Positions 1 to 7,907 are shown, numbered from the stretch's first letter. The stretch is DNA of 53,933 nucleotides from an uncultured Oscillospiraceae bacterium (GCA_910579965.1 CAJTWF010000014.1:1-53933); one strand, 5' to 3'. The notes: generated by a model not told the origin, from the letters alone. Numbers and translations are program-made.

Positions 1-296
1 GGAACGGCACCGGCAAGCGCATCTCCATCAAGGACACCCGCGGCATCATCGACGCGATCCTGGACGGCTCCATTCTCAAGGCCGAGACCAAGACCATCCC
101 CTACTTTGATCTGGCTGTGCCCACCGCCCTGCCCGGCGTGGATCCCGCCATTCTGGATCCCCGGGATACCTACGCGGATCCCGCTGAGTGGGATACCAAG
201 GCCAAGGATCTGGCCAGCCGCTTCGTGAAGAACTTTGTCAAGTACACCGGCAATGACGCCGGCAAGGCCCTTGTGGCCGCTGGTCCCAAGGAGTAA
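1..296 (+). CDS. pckA: Phosphoenolpyruvate carboxykinase (ATP), C-terminal end (5'-partial)
   Basis: Only the last 97 residues are present; codons run from position 3 to the TAA at 294-296. The segment contains VPGVDP/ILDPRDTY-type sequence (seen as LPGVDPAILDPRDTYADP) and the tail NFVKYTGNDAGKALVAAGPK, which is the typical C-terminus of ATP-dependent PEP carboxykinase. The family interconverts oxaloacetate plus ATP with PEP, CO2 and ADP; in gut anaerobes it often runs in the CO2-fixing direction. The catalytic P-loop and metal site lie outside the window, so activity cannot be judged here. A strong intrinsic terminator follows 10 bp after the stop. Confidence 0.93.
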   Translation, partial: NGTGKRISIKDTRGIIDAILDGSILKAETKTIPYFDLAVPTALPGVDPAILDPRDTYADPAEWDTKAKDLASRFVKNFVKYTGNDAGKALVAAGPKE

Positions 297-306
297 TTAT
301 TTCAAT

Positions 307-372
307 GGCCCTGCCCGATCTGAGCAAGCTTGTGCGGCTTGCGGTCCGGGCAGGGCCGTTTTCTTTTTATTT
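307..372 (+). terminator. Intrinsic terminator of pckA
   Basis: An 11-bp perfect stem (307-317 pairs with 347-357, GGCCCTGCCCG) carries a long loop and is followed by a T-rich run at 359-372. It sits between pckA and the convergent murF. Confidence 0.85.
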
Positions 373-407
373 CATGTGTGAGCGAGGCCGGGAAAGGGAG
401 AATCCTC

Positions 408-1787
408 CTAATGAAACGGATACGTCCGCAGATAGTCCGCCGCCAGATCAAAGCGGTTGAGGAAGTGGGATGCCTTCAAAAGCGCCGCGTCACCGGGGGC
501 GAATATCTCCACCAGCGCGTCCCGGGCCTCGTCCCGGGTCTCGTACCAGCGCGCGTCCGGGCACCCCGCCGCCTGTGCCGCCGGGACCATGTGCTCCCGG
601 CTCCTGGGCCCCACGGCCAGCAGCACCTCAATGCCCAGCTCCCCGGCCAGACGGCCCACGTCCCGGTGTCCGGCGGCCTCCGCCGTCCCCAGCTCGGTCA
701 TGTCCCCCAGCATGGCGATCCGCTTCCCGCCGGTGTGGCGGGCCAGAATACGGAGATCCGCCTGCACAGATCTGGGGTTGGCGTTGTAGCTGTCGTTAAT
801 CATCAGCCGTCCCCCGGGCAGGCGCTCCACCCGCAGGCGGTTGTCCGCCGGGGCGTAGGCCGCCGCGCCCCGGACGATCTCCTCCTCCGTCAGCCCCAGC
901 CGCTCCGCTGCCGCCACGGCCATGGCCGCCAGGGAGGCCATATGGACCCCGGGCGTGGCGATCTCCAGGGGGTAACGGCCCCGGGCCGTGACCACGGTGA
1001 AGCGAAGGCCCTCCAGCCCCCGCTCCTCCAGGTCCTCCACCCGGACGCCGCACCGGCTGGCAAAGCCGCAGCGGATGGTCTCGCAGTCCGGGGACAGGGT
1101 GTTCAGCAGCTCGTCGTCCCCGCACAGCACCGCCAGTCCGCCGGGGCGCAGGTGCTCAAGGATCTCCGCCTTGGCCGCCAGAATGTCCCGGCGGCTGCCG
1201 AAGTGCTCCAGGTGTACGTCGTCGATATTGGTGATGACCGCCACGTCCGGCCTGACGGCCTGACCCAGCCACCGGATCTGGCCCGGCGCGTCCATGCCCG
1301 TCTCCACCACCGCCGCCTGGTGCTCCGGCAGCAGGGACAGCAGGGTCAGCGGCGCGCCGATGTCGCCGTTGAGGTTCCCTGGAGTCTTGAGGGTGTTGTA
1401 CCGCTGGGACAGAATGCCCGAGAGCAGCTCCTTGAAGGTGGTCTTGCCCATGCTGCCGGTGATCTGCACCACCGGCAGATCAAACTGCCCCCGGTACCAC
1501 CCCGCCAGGTCCCGCAGGGCCCGCTTGGTGTCCTCCACCAGGATGTAGGTCTTTCCGGGCAGCAGCGTCTCCGGCAGGCGGGCGCAGAAGCACCCCGCCC
1601 CGCCGGCCTCCAGGGCCCTGCCGATGTAGTCGTGGCCGTCAAACCGCTCCCCGGCAATGGGGACGAACCAGTCGCCGGTGCAGATGCTCCGGCTGTCGGT
1701 GGAGAGGCTGGTGATGACGGCGGACGGGTCCCCATAGAGCGTACCGCCTGCGGCGGCGCACATCTGGGCGGTAGTCATGGCGATCAT
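408..1787 (-). CDS. murF: UDP-N-acetylmuramoyl-tripeptide--D-alanyl-D-alanine ligase MurF
   Basis: A 459-residue Mur ligase, normal length for MurF. It adds D-Ala-D-Ala to the UDP-MurNAc-tripeptide in the cytoplasm, the last soluble step of peptidoglycan precursor synthesis. Visible motifs are the ATP loop ITGSMGKTTFKELL near residue 110, VVETGMDAPGQI, the VITNIDDVHLEHFGS segment, and NDSYNANPRS in the C-terminal half. The start at 1787 is chosen because AGGAGG (complement of 1794-1799) lies 6 nt upstream; an internal ATG three codons on is worse placed. It follows ddl by 49 bp on the same strand, so the two enzymes that make and attach D-Ala-D-Ala appear to form one operon. Confidence 0.95.
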   Translation of the reverse strand: MIAMTTAQMCAAAGGTLYGDPSAVITSLSTDSRSICTGDWFVPIAGERFDGHDYIGRALEAGGAGCFCARLPETLLPGKTYILVEDTKRALRDLAGWYRGQFDLPVVQITGSMGKTTFKELLSGILSQRYNTLKTPGNLNGDIGAPLTLLSLLPEHQAAVVETGMDAPGQIRWLGQAVRPDVAVITNIDDVHLEHFGSRRDILAAKAEILEHLRPGGLAVLCGDDELLNTLSPDCETIRCGFASRCGVRVEDLEERGLEGLRFTVVTARGRYPLEIATPGVHMASLAAMAVAAAERLGLTEEEIVRGAAAYAPADNRLRVERLPGGRLMINDSYNANPRSVQADLRILARHTGGKRIAMLGDMTELGTAEAAGHRDVGRLAGELGIEVLLAVGPRSREHMVPAAQAAGCPDARWYETRDEARDALVEIFAPGDAALLKASHFLNRFDLAADYLRTYPFH

Positions 1788-1836
1788 GGCGTTCCTCCTG
1801 TATCCGGGCCCGGAGGTCCGGAGGATCGTTATGTAG

Positions 1837-2880
1837 TTATGTAAGGGATTTGTCCAGAGACAGCTCCAGGATCCGCTGGCACAGCTGGGGGTAGCTGAGG
1901 CCCGCGGCGGCCGCCTCCTTGGGCAGCAGGCTGGCCGGGGTCATGCCCGGAAGGGTGTTGATCTCCAGGCACCAGGCCCGGCCCTCGCTGTCCAGGATGA
2001 AGTCCGCCCGGGAGTAGGCCCGCAGGCCCAGGGCCCGGTGGAGGCGCAGCGTGGCCTCGCCCATGGCCCGCCACTGCTCCTCCGTGATGGGCGCGGGGCA
2101 CACCTCCTGGCTGCCGCCGGACTGGTACTTGGCCTCGTAGTCGAAGTAGGCCCCCTCCCGGGGGATCATCTCCACCGCCGGCAGATACGCGTCCCCCAGT
2201 ACGCCCACGGTGATGTCCCGGCCCCTCAGCTTGGGCTCCACGATCACGTGGCCGCCGTAGCGCAGCATCTCCTCCAGGGCCCCGGCCAGCTCCTCGCGGG
2301 TGTCCGGCAGGGCCATGCCCAGGGAGGAGCCGCCGTTGATGGTCTTTACCGCACAGGGGAGGGGCAGCTCGCCGGTGAGCCGGGGGATGTCCTCCCGGGT
2401 ATAGGCGAGCTCCCGCCAGGGGGCGGTGAGTACGCCGGAGCGCTCCATGAAGAGCTTGGTGACGGCCTTGTTCATTGCCATGCCGGAGGCCAGATGGCCT
2501 GAGCCGGTGTAGGGGATGCCCAGCAGGTCAAAGGCCGCCTGGACCCGGCCGTCCTCGCCGCACTCACCGTGGAGGCCCAGAAACACCGCGTCCGCCCGGG
2601 CGCACGCGTCCAGGACCCCGGGGCCGAAAAGACTGGGGGAGCGGTCCCCCCGCTGCCGCCGCACGGCCTCCAGATCCGGCTCCTGGGCGCGGATCACCCC
2701 GTCCTCCAGCGGCCCGGCCGGACCGCTGAAAATATCCTCCTGTCCCTCCAGGCCCAGGAACATATCCACCAGTACGGCCCTGTGTCCCAGCTCCCGCAGG
2801 GCCCGGCAGATGCTCTGCCCGGAGACCAGGGAGACCTGCCGCTCCGGCGACAGGCCGCCGGCTAAAACCACAATTTTCAA
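1837..2880 (-). CDS. ddl: D-alanine--D-alanine ligase
   Basis: A 347-residue ATP-grasp ligase that joins two D-alanines for peptidoglycan. It shows an N-terminal AGGLSPERQVSL loop (GGxSxEr type), FLGLHGECGEDGRVQ, the Lys/Gly-rich VKTINGGSSLG, RADF, and the metal-binding end CLEINTLPGMTP. The reading frame stays open up to 2940, but no ATG lies after that point and the extension contains the promoter. I therefore place the start at the TTG at 2880, which has AAGGAG about 10 nt upstream and gives MKIVVLAGGLSPE, the usual Ddl beginning. murF follows 49 bp downstream. Confidence 0.93.
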   Translation of the reverse strand: MKIVVLAGGLSPERQVSLVSGQSICRALRELGHRAVLVDMFLGLEGQEDIFSGPAGPLEDGVIRAQEPDLEAVRRQRGDRSPSLFGPGVLDACARADAVFLGLHGECGEDGRVQAAFDLLGIPYTGSGHLASGMAMNKAVTKLFMERSGVLTAPWRELAYTREDIPRLTGELPLPCAVKTINGGSSLGMALPDTREELAGALEEMLRYGGHVIVEPKLRGRDITVGVLGDAYLPAVEMIPREGAYFDYEAKYQSGGSQEVCPAPITEEQWRAMGEATLRLHRALGLRAYSRADFILDSEGRAWCLEINTLPGMTPASLLPKEAAAAGLSYPQLCQRILELSLDKSLT

Positions 2881-2930
2881 ACTCCTAACGCTCCTTACTC
2901 TCGGTTTCTCTTCATACGCATACAAGATAT

Positions 2931-2959
2931 AGTATAGCATATTGGCCAGGAAAATACAA
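2931..2959 (-). promoter_or_regulatory. SigA-type promoter of ddl-murF
   Basis: On the minus strand the -35 is TTGTAT (complement of 2954-2959), then a 17-bp spacer and -10 TATACT (complement of 2931-2936). It lies about 50 bp upstream of the TTG start and inside the apparent N-terminal extension of the open frame, which supports the shorter Ddl. Confidence 0.75.
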
Positions 2960-3016
2960 CCTGACTTGGAAACCGGCAGGAAAATCTATTTTGAGAACAG
3001 GGCCGGGAGGAGCGCC

Positions 3017-4177
3017 TTACGGTTTCCTGCTCCGGGCCGCCATGGCGCTGTGGACGGCCTCCGCCGCCCGCTGGACCAGCTCCCGGCTGGTGGCCAGATT
3101 CCACCGCACCCAGCTCTCCCCGCCGCCCCGGAACTGGCTGCCGTAGTTCAGCGCCAGACGGCACTCCTTTTCAAAGAAATCCTTCATCTCCTCCTGGGAC
3201 AGGTAGGCCCCGAAGTCCGTCCACATCAGGTAAGTGCCCTCCAGCGGCGCGATCCGCAGCAGGGGCCACCGCTCCAGCAGGCTGGCGCGGAGATACTGAT
3301 AGTTGCCGTAAATCGTCTTCTTGACCTGCTCCAGCCAGTCCTCGCCGTGGAGATAGGCGGCCTCCCCGGCCAGATAGCCGAAGGAGTTGCCGGAGGCGAG
3401 GTGGAGGGTCTTGGTGAAGCGGTCCCACCGCTCCCGCAGCGCCTCGTCGGGGATGACGGCCAAGCCGTTCTGCAGGCCCGCCAGGTTGAAGCTCTTGCTG
3501 GGGGCGGTCAGGGTCACGGCCTTTGTCACCGTCCCCATGGGGATGTGGCGGGAGCCGGCGTAGGCGAAATCCTGGTGGATCTCATCGCAGACGATCAGCA
3601 CGCCCCGGCTCTCGCACAGGGCCGCCACCCGCTCCAGCTCCTCCCGCCGCCACACCCGGCCCACCGGATTGTGGGGGGAGCAGAACAGCAGCATCCGCGC
3701 CTGCTCCAGCTTCCGCTCCAGGTCCGCAAAGTCGATGCGGAAGCCGCCCTCTCCCCAGACCAGGCGGCTCTCCACCAGCCGCCGGCCGTTGTCCTCCACC
3801 GCATGGAAGAAGGGGAAATACACCGGCGGCAGCACCAGCACCCCGTCCCCGGGCTGGGTCATGGAGGCCACGCACCAGTTGATGGCCGGCACTACGCCCG
3901 GGGAGTAGCGCAGCCAGTCCCGCTCCACCTCGTACCCGTGGCGCTCCCGCTCCCACCGGATGAACGCGTCCTGAAACCGGCCGCTGAGGGATGCGTAGCC
4001 GTAGGCCCCGCAGTCTATGTACGCCCGCAGCGCCTCCTGCACGCACGCCGGACAGCGGAAGTCCATGTCCGCCACCCACATGCCCAGCATGTCCCTCTGT
4101 CCATAGATCTCCTCCAGCGCGTCCCATTTCAAGCTGGCCGTTCCGCGCCGGTCAACAAATTCCACCTGCTCCCGCAC
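3017..4177 (-). CDS. PatB/MalY-family PLP-dependent C-S lyase (cystathionine beta-lyase-like aminotransferase)
   Basis: A 386-residue fold-type I PLP enzyme. It has the MalY/PatB N-terminal ADMDF motif (MWVADMDFRCP), PGVVPAINWCV, a CSPHNPVGRVW loop, the PLP-contacting CDEIHQDF, and the Schiff-base lysine in TAPSKSFNLAGLQN. Members split cystathionine or cysteine to pyruvate, ammonia and a thiol or H2S; some MalY-type proteins also have regulatory roles. Substrate choice cannot be read from sequence. The start is a GTG at 4177 with GGGAGGG 6 nt upstream. It is transcribed away from rex from its own promoter. Confidence 0.88.
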   Translation of the reverse strand: MREQVEFVDRRGTASLKWDALEEIYGQRDMLGMWVADMDFRCPACVQEALRAYIDCGAYGYASLSGRFQDAFIRWERERHGYEVERDWLRYSPGVVPAINWCVASMTQPGDGVLVLPPVYFPFFHAVEDNGRRLVESRLVWGEGGFRIDFADLERKLEQARMLLFCSPHNPVGRVWRREELERVAALCESRGVLIVCDEIHQDFAYAGSRHIPMGTVTKAVTLTAPSKSFNLAGLQNGLAVIPDEALRERWDRFTKTLHLASGNSFGYLAGEAAYLHGEDWLEQVKKTIYGNYQYLRASLLERWPLLRIAPLEGTYLMWTDFGAYLSQEEMKDFFEKECRLALNYGSQFRGGGESWVRWNLATSRELVQRAAEAVHSAMAARSRKP

Positions 4178-4213
4178 CAGTATCCCTCCCTTGTTTTTTG
4201 TGAAAGTCCCCCC

Positions 4214-4240
4214 CGCCGGCTCCGGGTCCGTGAGCCGGCG
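4214..4240 (-). other. Leader hairpin upstream of the PatB-like gene
   Basis: A perfect 9-bp inverted repeat (CGCCGGCTC at 4214-4222 with GAGCCGGCG at 4232-4240) falls in the 5' leader between the promoter and the GTG start. On the minus strand it is followed by a G-run rather than T residues, so it is not a standard terminator. Its role is unknown. Confidence 0.5.
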
Positions 4241-4257
4241 AGGACTGCATATGATAT

Positions 4258-4286
4258 AGCATAGAGGAAACCGCCGCCTCTGTCAA
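4258..4286 (-). promoter_or_regulatory. SigA-type promoter of the PatB-like gene
   Basis: TTGACA (complement of 4281-4286), a 17-bp spacer and TATGCT (complement of 4258-4263) read toward 3-4 kb. Confidence 0.7.
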
Positions 4287-4354
4287 CCGCTTTGTGGGGG
4301 AATTTCCAGACCGGTCCATCCGGGAAAGTTCGTTAAAAAAGTCAACAACTTCAA

Positions 4355-4383
4355 TTGACAAGTTGTATTCCGTGTAGTAAGAT
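4355..4383 (+). promoter_or_regulatory. SigA-type promoter of rex
   Basis: TTGACA at 4355-4360, a 17-bp spacer and TAAGAT at 4378-4383. CAACTT (4346-4351) and AAGTTG (4360-4365) form an inverted repeat around the -35. Further upstream, TCGTTAA-N5-TCAACAA at 4330-4348 resembles a Rex half-site pair. Between promoter and ATG, GGAG (4406-4409) can pair with CTCC (4416-4419), which could partly mask the ribosome site. Confidence 0.72.
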
Positions 4384-4420
4384 ATATCGAAAAAGACAAT
4401 AATCTGGAGGATGTACTCCT

Positions 4421-5050
4421 ATGAAGAGACAAAACGTATCTGACGCCGTGATCCGGCGCCTGCCCCGCTACTACCGCTATCTGGATGATCTGCACATTCG
4501 GGGCACGGTACGCATATCCTCCAGCACCCTGGGCGAAAAGATGGGGATCACAGCCTCCCAGATCCGGCAGGACCTGAGCTGCTTCGGGGAATTTGGCCAG
4601 CAGGGCTACGGCTACAACGTGGAGGAGCTGCGCTCGGAGATCGGACACATCCTGGGGGTGGACAACCAGCACAGCATCATTATCGTGGGGGTGGGCAACC
4701 TGGGCCGGGCCCTTATGCAGAACTTTCATTTCCACGACACCGGCTTCCTCCTGGAGGCGGCCTTCGACGTATCCCCCGCTCTGGTGGGCTCCCGGGTGGC
4801 CGGCACGCCCATTCTGGACATGACGGAGCTGGACCAGTTCGTCCGCGCCCACCGGCCGGACGTGGCGGTGCTCACCGTGCCCCAGGCCGCCGCCCAGGCC
4901 ACCGCCAACCGCCTGATTGACCTGGGCGTCCGGGGGTTCTGGAATTTTACCAACGTGGAGCTGTCCAGCGACGATCCCGGCGTCCGCTTTGAGGACGTAC
5001 ACTTTGCCGACAGCCTGCTCACGCTCAGCTACCGGATCACCGAGCGATGA
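4421..5050 (+). CDS. rex: Redox-sensing transcriptional repressor Rex
   Basis: A 209-residue Rex protein of normal length. The N-terminal winged helix (residues 1-75) includes VIRRLPRYYRYLDDL and the recognition region GITASQIRQDLSCFGEFG. It is followed by a Rossmann domain with GVGNLGRAL (NADH-binding glycine loop, about residues 90-98) and the swapped C-terminal helix. Rex proteins bind DNA when NAD+ is high and release it on NADH binding, controlling fermentation and respiration genes. GGAGG precedes the ATG. The SLH-like gene starts 19 bp after the stop and may be co-transcribed. A Rex-like half-site pair in its own promoter suggests autoregulation (inference). Confidence 0.95.
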   Translation: MKRQNVSDAVIRRLPRYYRYLDDLHIRGTVRISSSTLGEKMGITASQIRQDLSCFGEFGQQGYGYNVEELRSEIGHILGVDNQHSIIIVGVGNLGRALMQNFHFHDTGFLLEAAFDVSPALVGSRVAGTPILDMTELDQFVRAHRPDVAVLTVPQAAAQATANRLIDLGVRGFWNFTNVELSSDDPGVRFEDVHFADSLLTLSYRITER

Positions 5051-5069
5051 CCCTTCCAAAGGAGTTTCT

Positions 5070-6179
5070 ATGAAAAAAACCCGTACTGCCGCCGCGCTCC
5101 TGCTGACACTGGGGCTGTGTCTCACCGCCGCCCTGGCCGCTGGCGGAGACGCGGCGCTGCTCTCCCTCTCCCACCTCCAGGGCGCGTTCTCCCAGTCTCT
5201 GGACGTATCCCTGGAGGGCCGCCTGGAGGCCATGGAAAAGGAGGTTCAGGCCGCCGCCCAGGCCCGGCTGGACGCCATGAAGGACAATCTGCTGGCCTCC
5301 TCCGGCCAGAGCTTCGCCCCCCAGCCCCGGGAGGCCGCCCTGAAGACCGGGGACGTGCTCACAGGCTCCACGGGCCTGTCCGTGATTCCCCTGGCCGGCG
5401 AGGTCCGGCTGACCATCACCAGCGGCGCGGTGGTGGACGTCACCGAGGGCCGCGAGGTCTCCTCCGGCCAGACCCTGTCCCTCCGGCACCGCTACCTGGC
5501 AGCCGAGGACGCGCTGGCCTCCTTTACCGTGGTCTCTCCCACCGCCGTGGTGTCCTACGAGGGCAGCTACGCCCTCTCCCCCTCCTGCGGGGACCCGGAC
5601 TACTTCGCCATTGCCCGGGCCCTGCGGGACCTGGGCCTGTTCCGGGGCACAGGGTCCTCCATCGGGGAGGGCTTTGACCTCCATCTGGTCCCCAACCGGG
5701 GCCAGGGGCTGGTGATGTTCCTGCGCCTGCTGGGGGAGGAGGACAGCGCCCTGGGCTGCACCTACGCCCACCCCTTCACCGACGTGCCCCCCTGGCTGGA
5801 CCGGTACGCGGCCTGGGCCTACCAGCGGGGCTACACCAACGGCGTGGCTCCCACCCTGTTCGGCACGGAGCAGCCCCTGTCCGCGCCGGAGTACCAGGAG
5901 TTTCTTCTCCGGGCGCTGGGCTACAGCGTGGCCGGGGTTCACGACTACGCCACGGCCCTGGAGCGCGCCCTGGACTGCGGGGCCCTGACCAGCCGGGAGT
6001 ACGAGGCCCTCCGGGCCGAGCCCTTCCTGCGGGCCCACGTGGCCTACATGTCCTTCTACAGCCTGGAGATGCCCCTCAGCGGCAGCCGGCAGACCCTGGC
6101 CCAGCGCCTGGAGGCCGCCGGGGTCCTGACAGGAGACCAGCTCGCCGGGGCCCAGGTAAACTCTCCCCGCCTGCGCTGA
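5070..6179 (+). CDS. Exported SLH-like domain protein
   Basis: A 369-residue predicted secreted protein. The frame is open from 4917, but AAAGGAG sits 6 nt before the ATG at 5070, and the protein then begins with a clear signal peptide (KKTR, a hydrophobic stretch, cleavage near ALAAGG). Residues about 40-75 look helical or coiled and charged. The middle part (about 90-160) is beta-rich and unrecognised. Around residue 230 HPFTDVPPWLDRYAAWAY, followed by GYTNGV, matches the first part of an S-layer-homology repeat, which anchors proteins to secondary wall polymer. Only about one and a half repeats are discernible, fewer than the usual three, so wall anchoring is uncertain. It lies 19 bp after rex. 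Confidence 0.7.
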   Translation: MKKTRTAAALLLTLGLCLTAALAAGGDAALLSLSHLQGAFSQSLDVSLEGRLEAMEKEVQAAAQARLDAMKDNLLASSGQSFAPQPREAALKTGDVLTGSTGLSVIPLAGEVRLTITSGAVVDVTEGREVSSGQTLSLRHRYLAAEDALASFTVVSPTAVVSYEGSYALSPSCGDPDYFAIARALRDLGLFRGTGSSIGEGFDLHLVPNRGQGLVMFLRLLGEEDSALGCTYAHPFTDVPPWLDRYAAWAYQRGYTNGVAPTLFGTEQPLSAPEYQEFLLRALGYSVAGVHDYATALERALDCGALTSREYEALRAEPFLRAHVAYMSFYSLEMPLSGSRQTLAQRLEAAGVLTGDQLAGAQVNSPRLR

Positions 6180-6254
6180 CACCTCCCGGAACCTCCTGCA
6201 TATGATGAACTGAGGCGCGACATTGCCTCACAACTCACAGGAGGTAATTGCTTT

Positions 6255-6488
6255 ATGTGGAACAACAACGGTTTTGGCGGCGGCTGCTGCTGGATAATCA
6301 TTCTGATTATCATCCTGTTCTGCTGCTGCGGCAACGGCAACAGCTGCGGCTCCAGCTGCGGGTGCGGCTGCAACTGTGGCTGCAATAACAACAACTGCGG
6401 CTGCGGCAATAACTGCGGCTGCAACTGCAACTGCGGATGCAGCTGCAACAATAACTGCAGCTGCGGCTGCAATGACAGCTGCTGCTAA
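6255..6488 (+). CDS. Tiny cysteine/glycine/asparagine-rich membrane-anchored protein
   Basis: A 77-residue ORF with AGGAGG 9 nt before its ATG and a hairpin 18 bp after its stop. The layout is a short polar start (MWNNNGFGGG), Cys-Cys, one hydrophobic segment (WIIILIIILF), Cys-Cys-Cys, then about 50 residues built almost only from Cys, Gly, Asn and Ser in CG, CN and CS dipeptides. I count 24 cysteines. No known catalytic or metal-site pattern is exact. Metallothionein-like metal storage, a disulfide-crosslinked coat or envelope component, or a modified peptide are all possible. Biased codons (TGC, AAC, GGC) make the antisense frames open too, but only this frame has a ribosome site and a membrane segment. 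Confidence 0.72.
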   Translation: MWNNNGFGGGCCWIIILIIILFCCCGNGNSCGSSCGCGCNCGCNNNNCGCGNNCGCNCNCGCSCNNNCSCGCNDSCC

Positions 6489-6506
6489 GGCTCCTCGCGC
6501 ACATAA

Positions 6507-6540
6507 GGCCCCCGCGCTCCGGCGCGGGGGCCTTCCTCTG
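6507..6540 (+). terminator. Terminator-like hairpin after the Cys-rich gene
   Basis: An 11-bp GC-rich stem (GGCCCCCGCGC at 6507-6517 with its complement at 6522-6532) is followed by TTCCTCT. The U-tract is weak. It lies between the Cys-rich gene and the convergent MFS gene. Confidence 0.6.
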
Positions 6541-6546
6541 CTCCCG

Positions 6547-7779
6547 TTACTGCTCCAGTCTGGCGAACAGGCCCCTGGAGGCCAGGCCGATGGCGGCGGC
6601 GATGAGGGCGGTGGCGATAAGGGGCAGATACAGGCTCCCGGCAAACCGGTCAAAGAGAACGCCGTAGAGCGCCTGCCCCACCGGCTGGGCGCACATGGTC
6701 AGGGTCATGATGTAGGCGGTCATCTTCCCCAGCAGATGGCTGGGGGTCCGGCTCTGGGCCAGGGAGAGCATGAAGATGGAGAACAGCGCAATGAGCAGCT
6801 GCATCGCCATGATACAGATTGTAATGACAATATAGCAGGTCATGGGGCCGCAGCCCAGCAGAAACGCCGCCCCCACCGGGACAAGGGCCGCCCCCGACAG
6901 CACCAGCAGCCAGTACAGCCGGCCGGTTTTCAGCCGGTCCGCCAGAAAGCCGCTGGCGATGCCGCCGGCAATGCCCGCGGCGGCCATGAGCCCCTCGGCG
7001 GCTCCGTAGAGCTGACTGCTCAGCCCCAGCACGGTCCGGACCATGTAGGGCAGGCCCACCGTGATCGTGGAGACGACAAAGAGGCTGTACACGGCGATCA
7101 TCAGGGTGATGCGCAGAATGTCCGGCTGTTCCCTGGTCATGAAACGGATGCTCTCCCGGAGGTCATCCTTTACGATCTGGAGAATACCGGTCTTTGCGTC
7201 CAGGGGCTGGAAGGGGATGTGGATGAACAGCTCCAGCACGGCGGACAGGAAAAAGCACACGCCGCTGACCAGGATGATGGGCATGGCCCCGAAAAAGCCG
7301 TAGAGCACGCCGCCCAGAACCGGGCCGATGAGATTGGCCAGCATGGACACCTGGCTGACCACCGCGTTTGCCTTCACCAGGTTCCCCTCCGCCTGGAGCA
7401 GGGGGACGCTGGAGTTGACGGAGGGGGTGTAGCAGGCCTGGATGACCGAGAGCAGGAGCAGCGTGACCGTGATGAGGGCCACGGCGTTTTCCTCCGAGAG
7501 CAGCAGGCCGAGGCCCAGCGCCAGGGCGGCCGTGGCGAAGTCCAGGGAAACCATGATGTTCCTGCGGTTCACCCGGTCCGAGAGAATTCCGCCGAAGGGG
7601 GAGAGGAGGATGGTGGGGATCACGGCAATGGCCGTCACGGTGCCGAAGACTGCCGCGGACCCGGTGGCGTCCAGGACGTACAGGGCCAGGGCGAAGCGGA
7701 GGATCGCGTTTCCGAACAGGGAGATGAGCTGCCCGATGGCAACCAGGGTGAAATCGCGGTTGAAAAGCTTCTGGGACAT
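6547..7779 (-). CDS. MFS transporter (drug/macrolide-efflux type)
   Basis: A 410-residue integral membrane protein with about 12 hydrophobic segments. The loop 2-3 motif PFGGILSDRVNRRNIM is a good match to the MFS signature GxLaDrxxrr, and GGIASGFLADRLKTGRL repeats it in the second half. The overall look is of the MefA/enterobactin-exporter-like branch that exports drugs or other small molecules; the substrate is unknown. AAGGAGG precedes the ATG. It lies downstream of a TetR gene on the same strand, and an ATACAT-N7-GTATGT site identical in layout to the one at the tetR promoter lies 16 bp upstream of its start. TetR-controlled efflux is therefore likely. Confidence 0.85.
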   Translation of the reverse strand: MSQKLFNRDFTLVAIGQLISLFGNAILRFALALYVLDATGSAAVFGTVTAIAVIPTILLSPFGGILSDRVNRRNIMVSLDFATAALALGLGLLLSEENAVALITVTLLLLSVIQACYTPSVNSSVPLLQAEGNLVKANAVVSQVSMLANLIGPVLGGVLYGFFGAMPIILVSGVCFFLSAVLELFIHIPFQPLDAKTGILQIVKDDLRESIRFMTREQPDILRITLMIAVYSLFVVSTITVGLPYMVRTVLGLSSQLYGAAEGLMAAAGIAGGIASGFLADRLKTGRLYWLLVLSGAALVPVGAAFLLGCGPMTCYIVITICIMAMQLLIALFSIFMLSLAQSRTPSHLLGKMTAYIMTLTMCAQPVGQALYGVLFDRFAGSLYLPLIATALIAAAIGLASRGLFARLEQ

Positions 7780-7794
7780 GAGGGGCCTCCTTCA

Positions 7795-7813
7795 ATACAT
7801 TTGGTTGGTATGT
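7795..7813. promoter_or_regulatory. TetR-type operator O1 (MFS leader)
   Basis: The plus strand reads ATACAT, 7 bases, GTATGT. The same half-sites and spacing occur at 8588-8606. It lies directly before the MFS ribosome site. Confidence 0.65.
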
Positions 7814-7820
7814 AATTAGG

Positions 7821-7857
7821 TGTATGATAAGCGGCCTCCAGAGCCGCTTATCATACA
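7821..7857. other. Perfect 15-bp inverted repeat between tetR and the MFS gene
   Basis: TGTATGATAAGCGGC at 7821-7835 pairs exactly with 7843-7857 across a 7-base loop. No T-run follows on either strand, so it is more likely an mRNA stabiliser or attenuating structure in the tetR-MFS intergenic RNA than a full terminator. Confidence 0.6.
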
Positions 7858-7873
7858 TAACGCACGAATGTAT
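7855..7873. promoter_or_regulatory. TetR-type operator O3 (imperfect)
   Basis: The plus strand reads ACATAA-N7-ATGTAT. The same layout on the minus strand at 8588-8606 is ACATAC-N7-ATGTAT, so 11 of 12 half-site bases match. It overlaps the end of the 7821-7857 hairpin. Confidence 0.5.
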
Positions 7874-7882
7874 TCTTCCCGG

Positions 7883-7907
7883 AAAAAAGCCGTCCCCTTG
7901 GGCGGCT
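7883..7907 (-). terminator. Possible terminator right after tetR
   Basis: On the minus strand AGCCG...CGGCT forms a short stem (7907-7903 with 7892-7888, extended by CCC/GGG) followed by six T residues (complement of 7883-7888). It starts immediately at the tetR stop and would reduce read-through into the MFS gene. Confidence 0.55.

Noticed and set aside
2881..2940. N-terminal extension of Ddl from the ATG at 2940
   Set aside because: The extension encodes non-homologous residues and contains the -10 and downstream part of the promoter. The TTG at 2880 has the ribosome site and the canonical Ddl start.
4214..4240. Terminator for the PatB-like gene's upstream region
   Set aside because: The stem is followed by a G-run on the minus strand and lies between the promoter and start codon, so it is a leader structure rather than an intrinsic terminator.
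6056..6653. Several minus-strand and overlapping frames across the Cys-rich gene, including Gln/Pro/Leu-rich and Ala-rich ones
   Set aside because: They come from reading the GC(T/C/A)-AAC repeats in other frames; none has a ribosome site or a membrane or functional motif.
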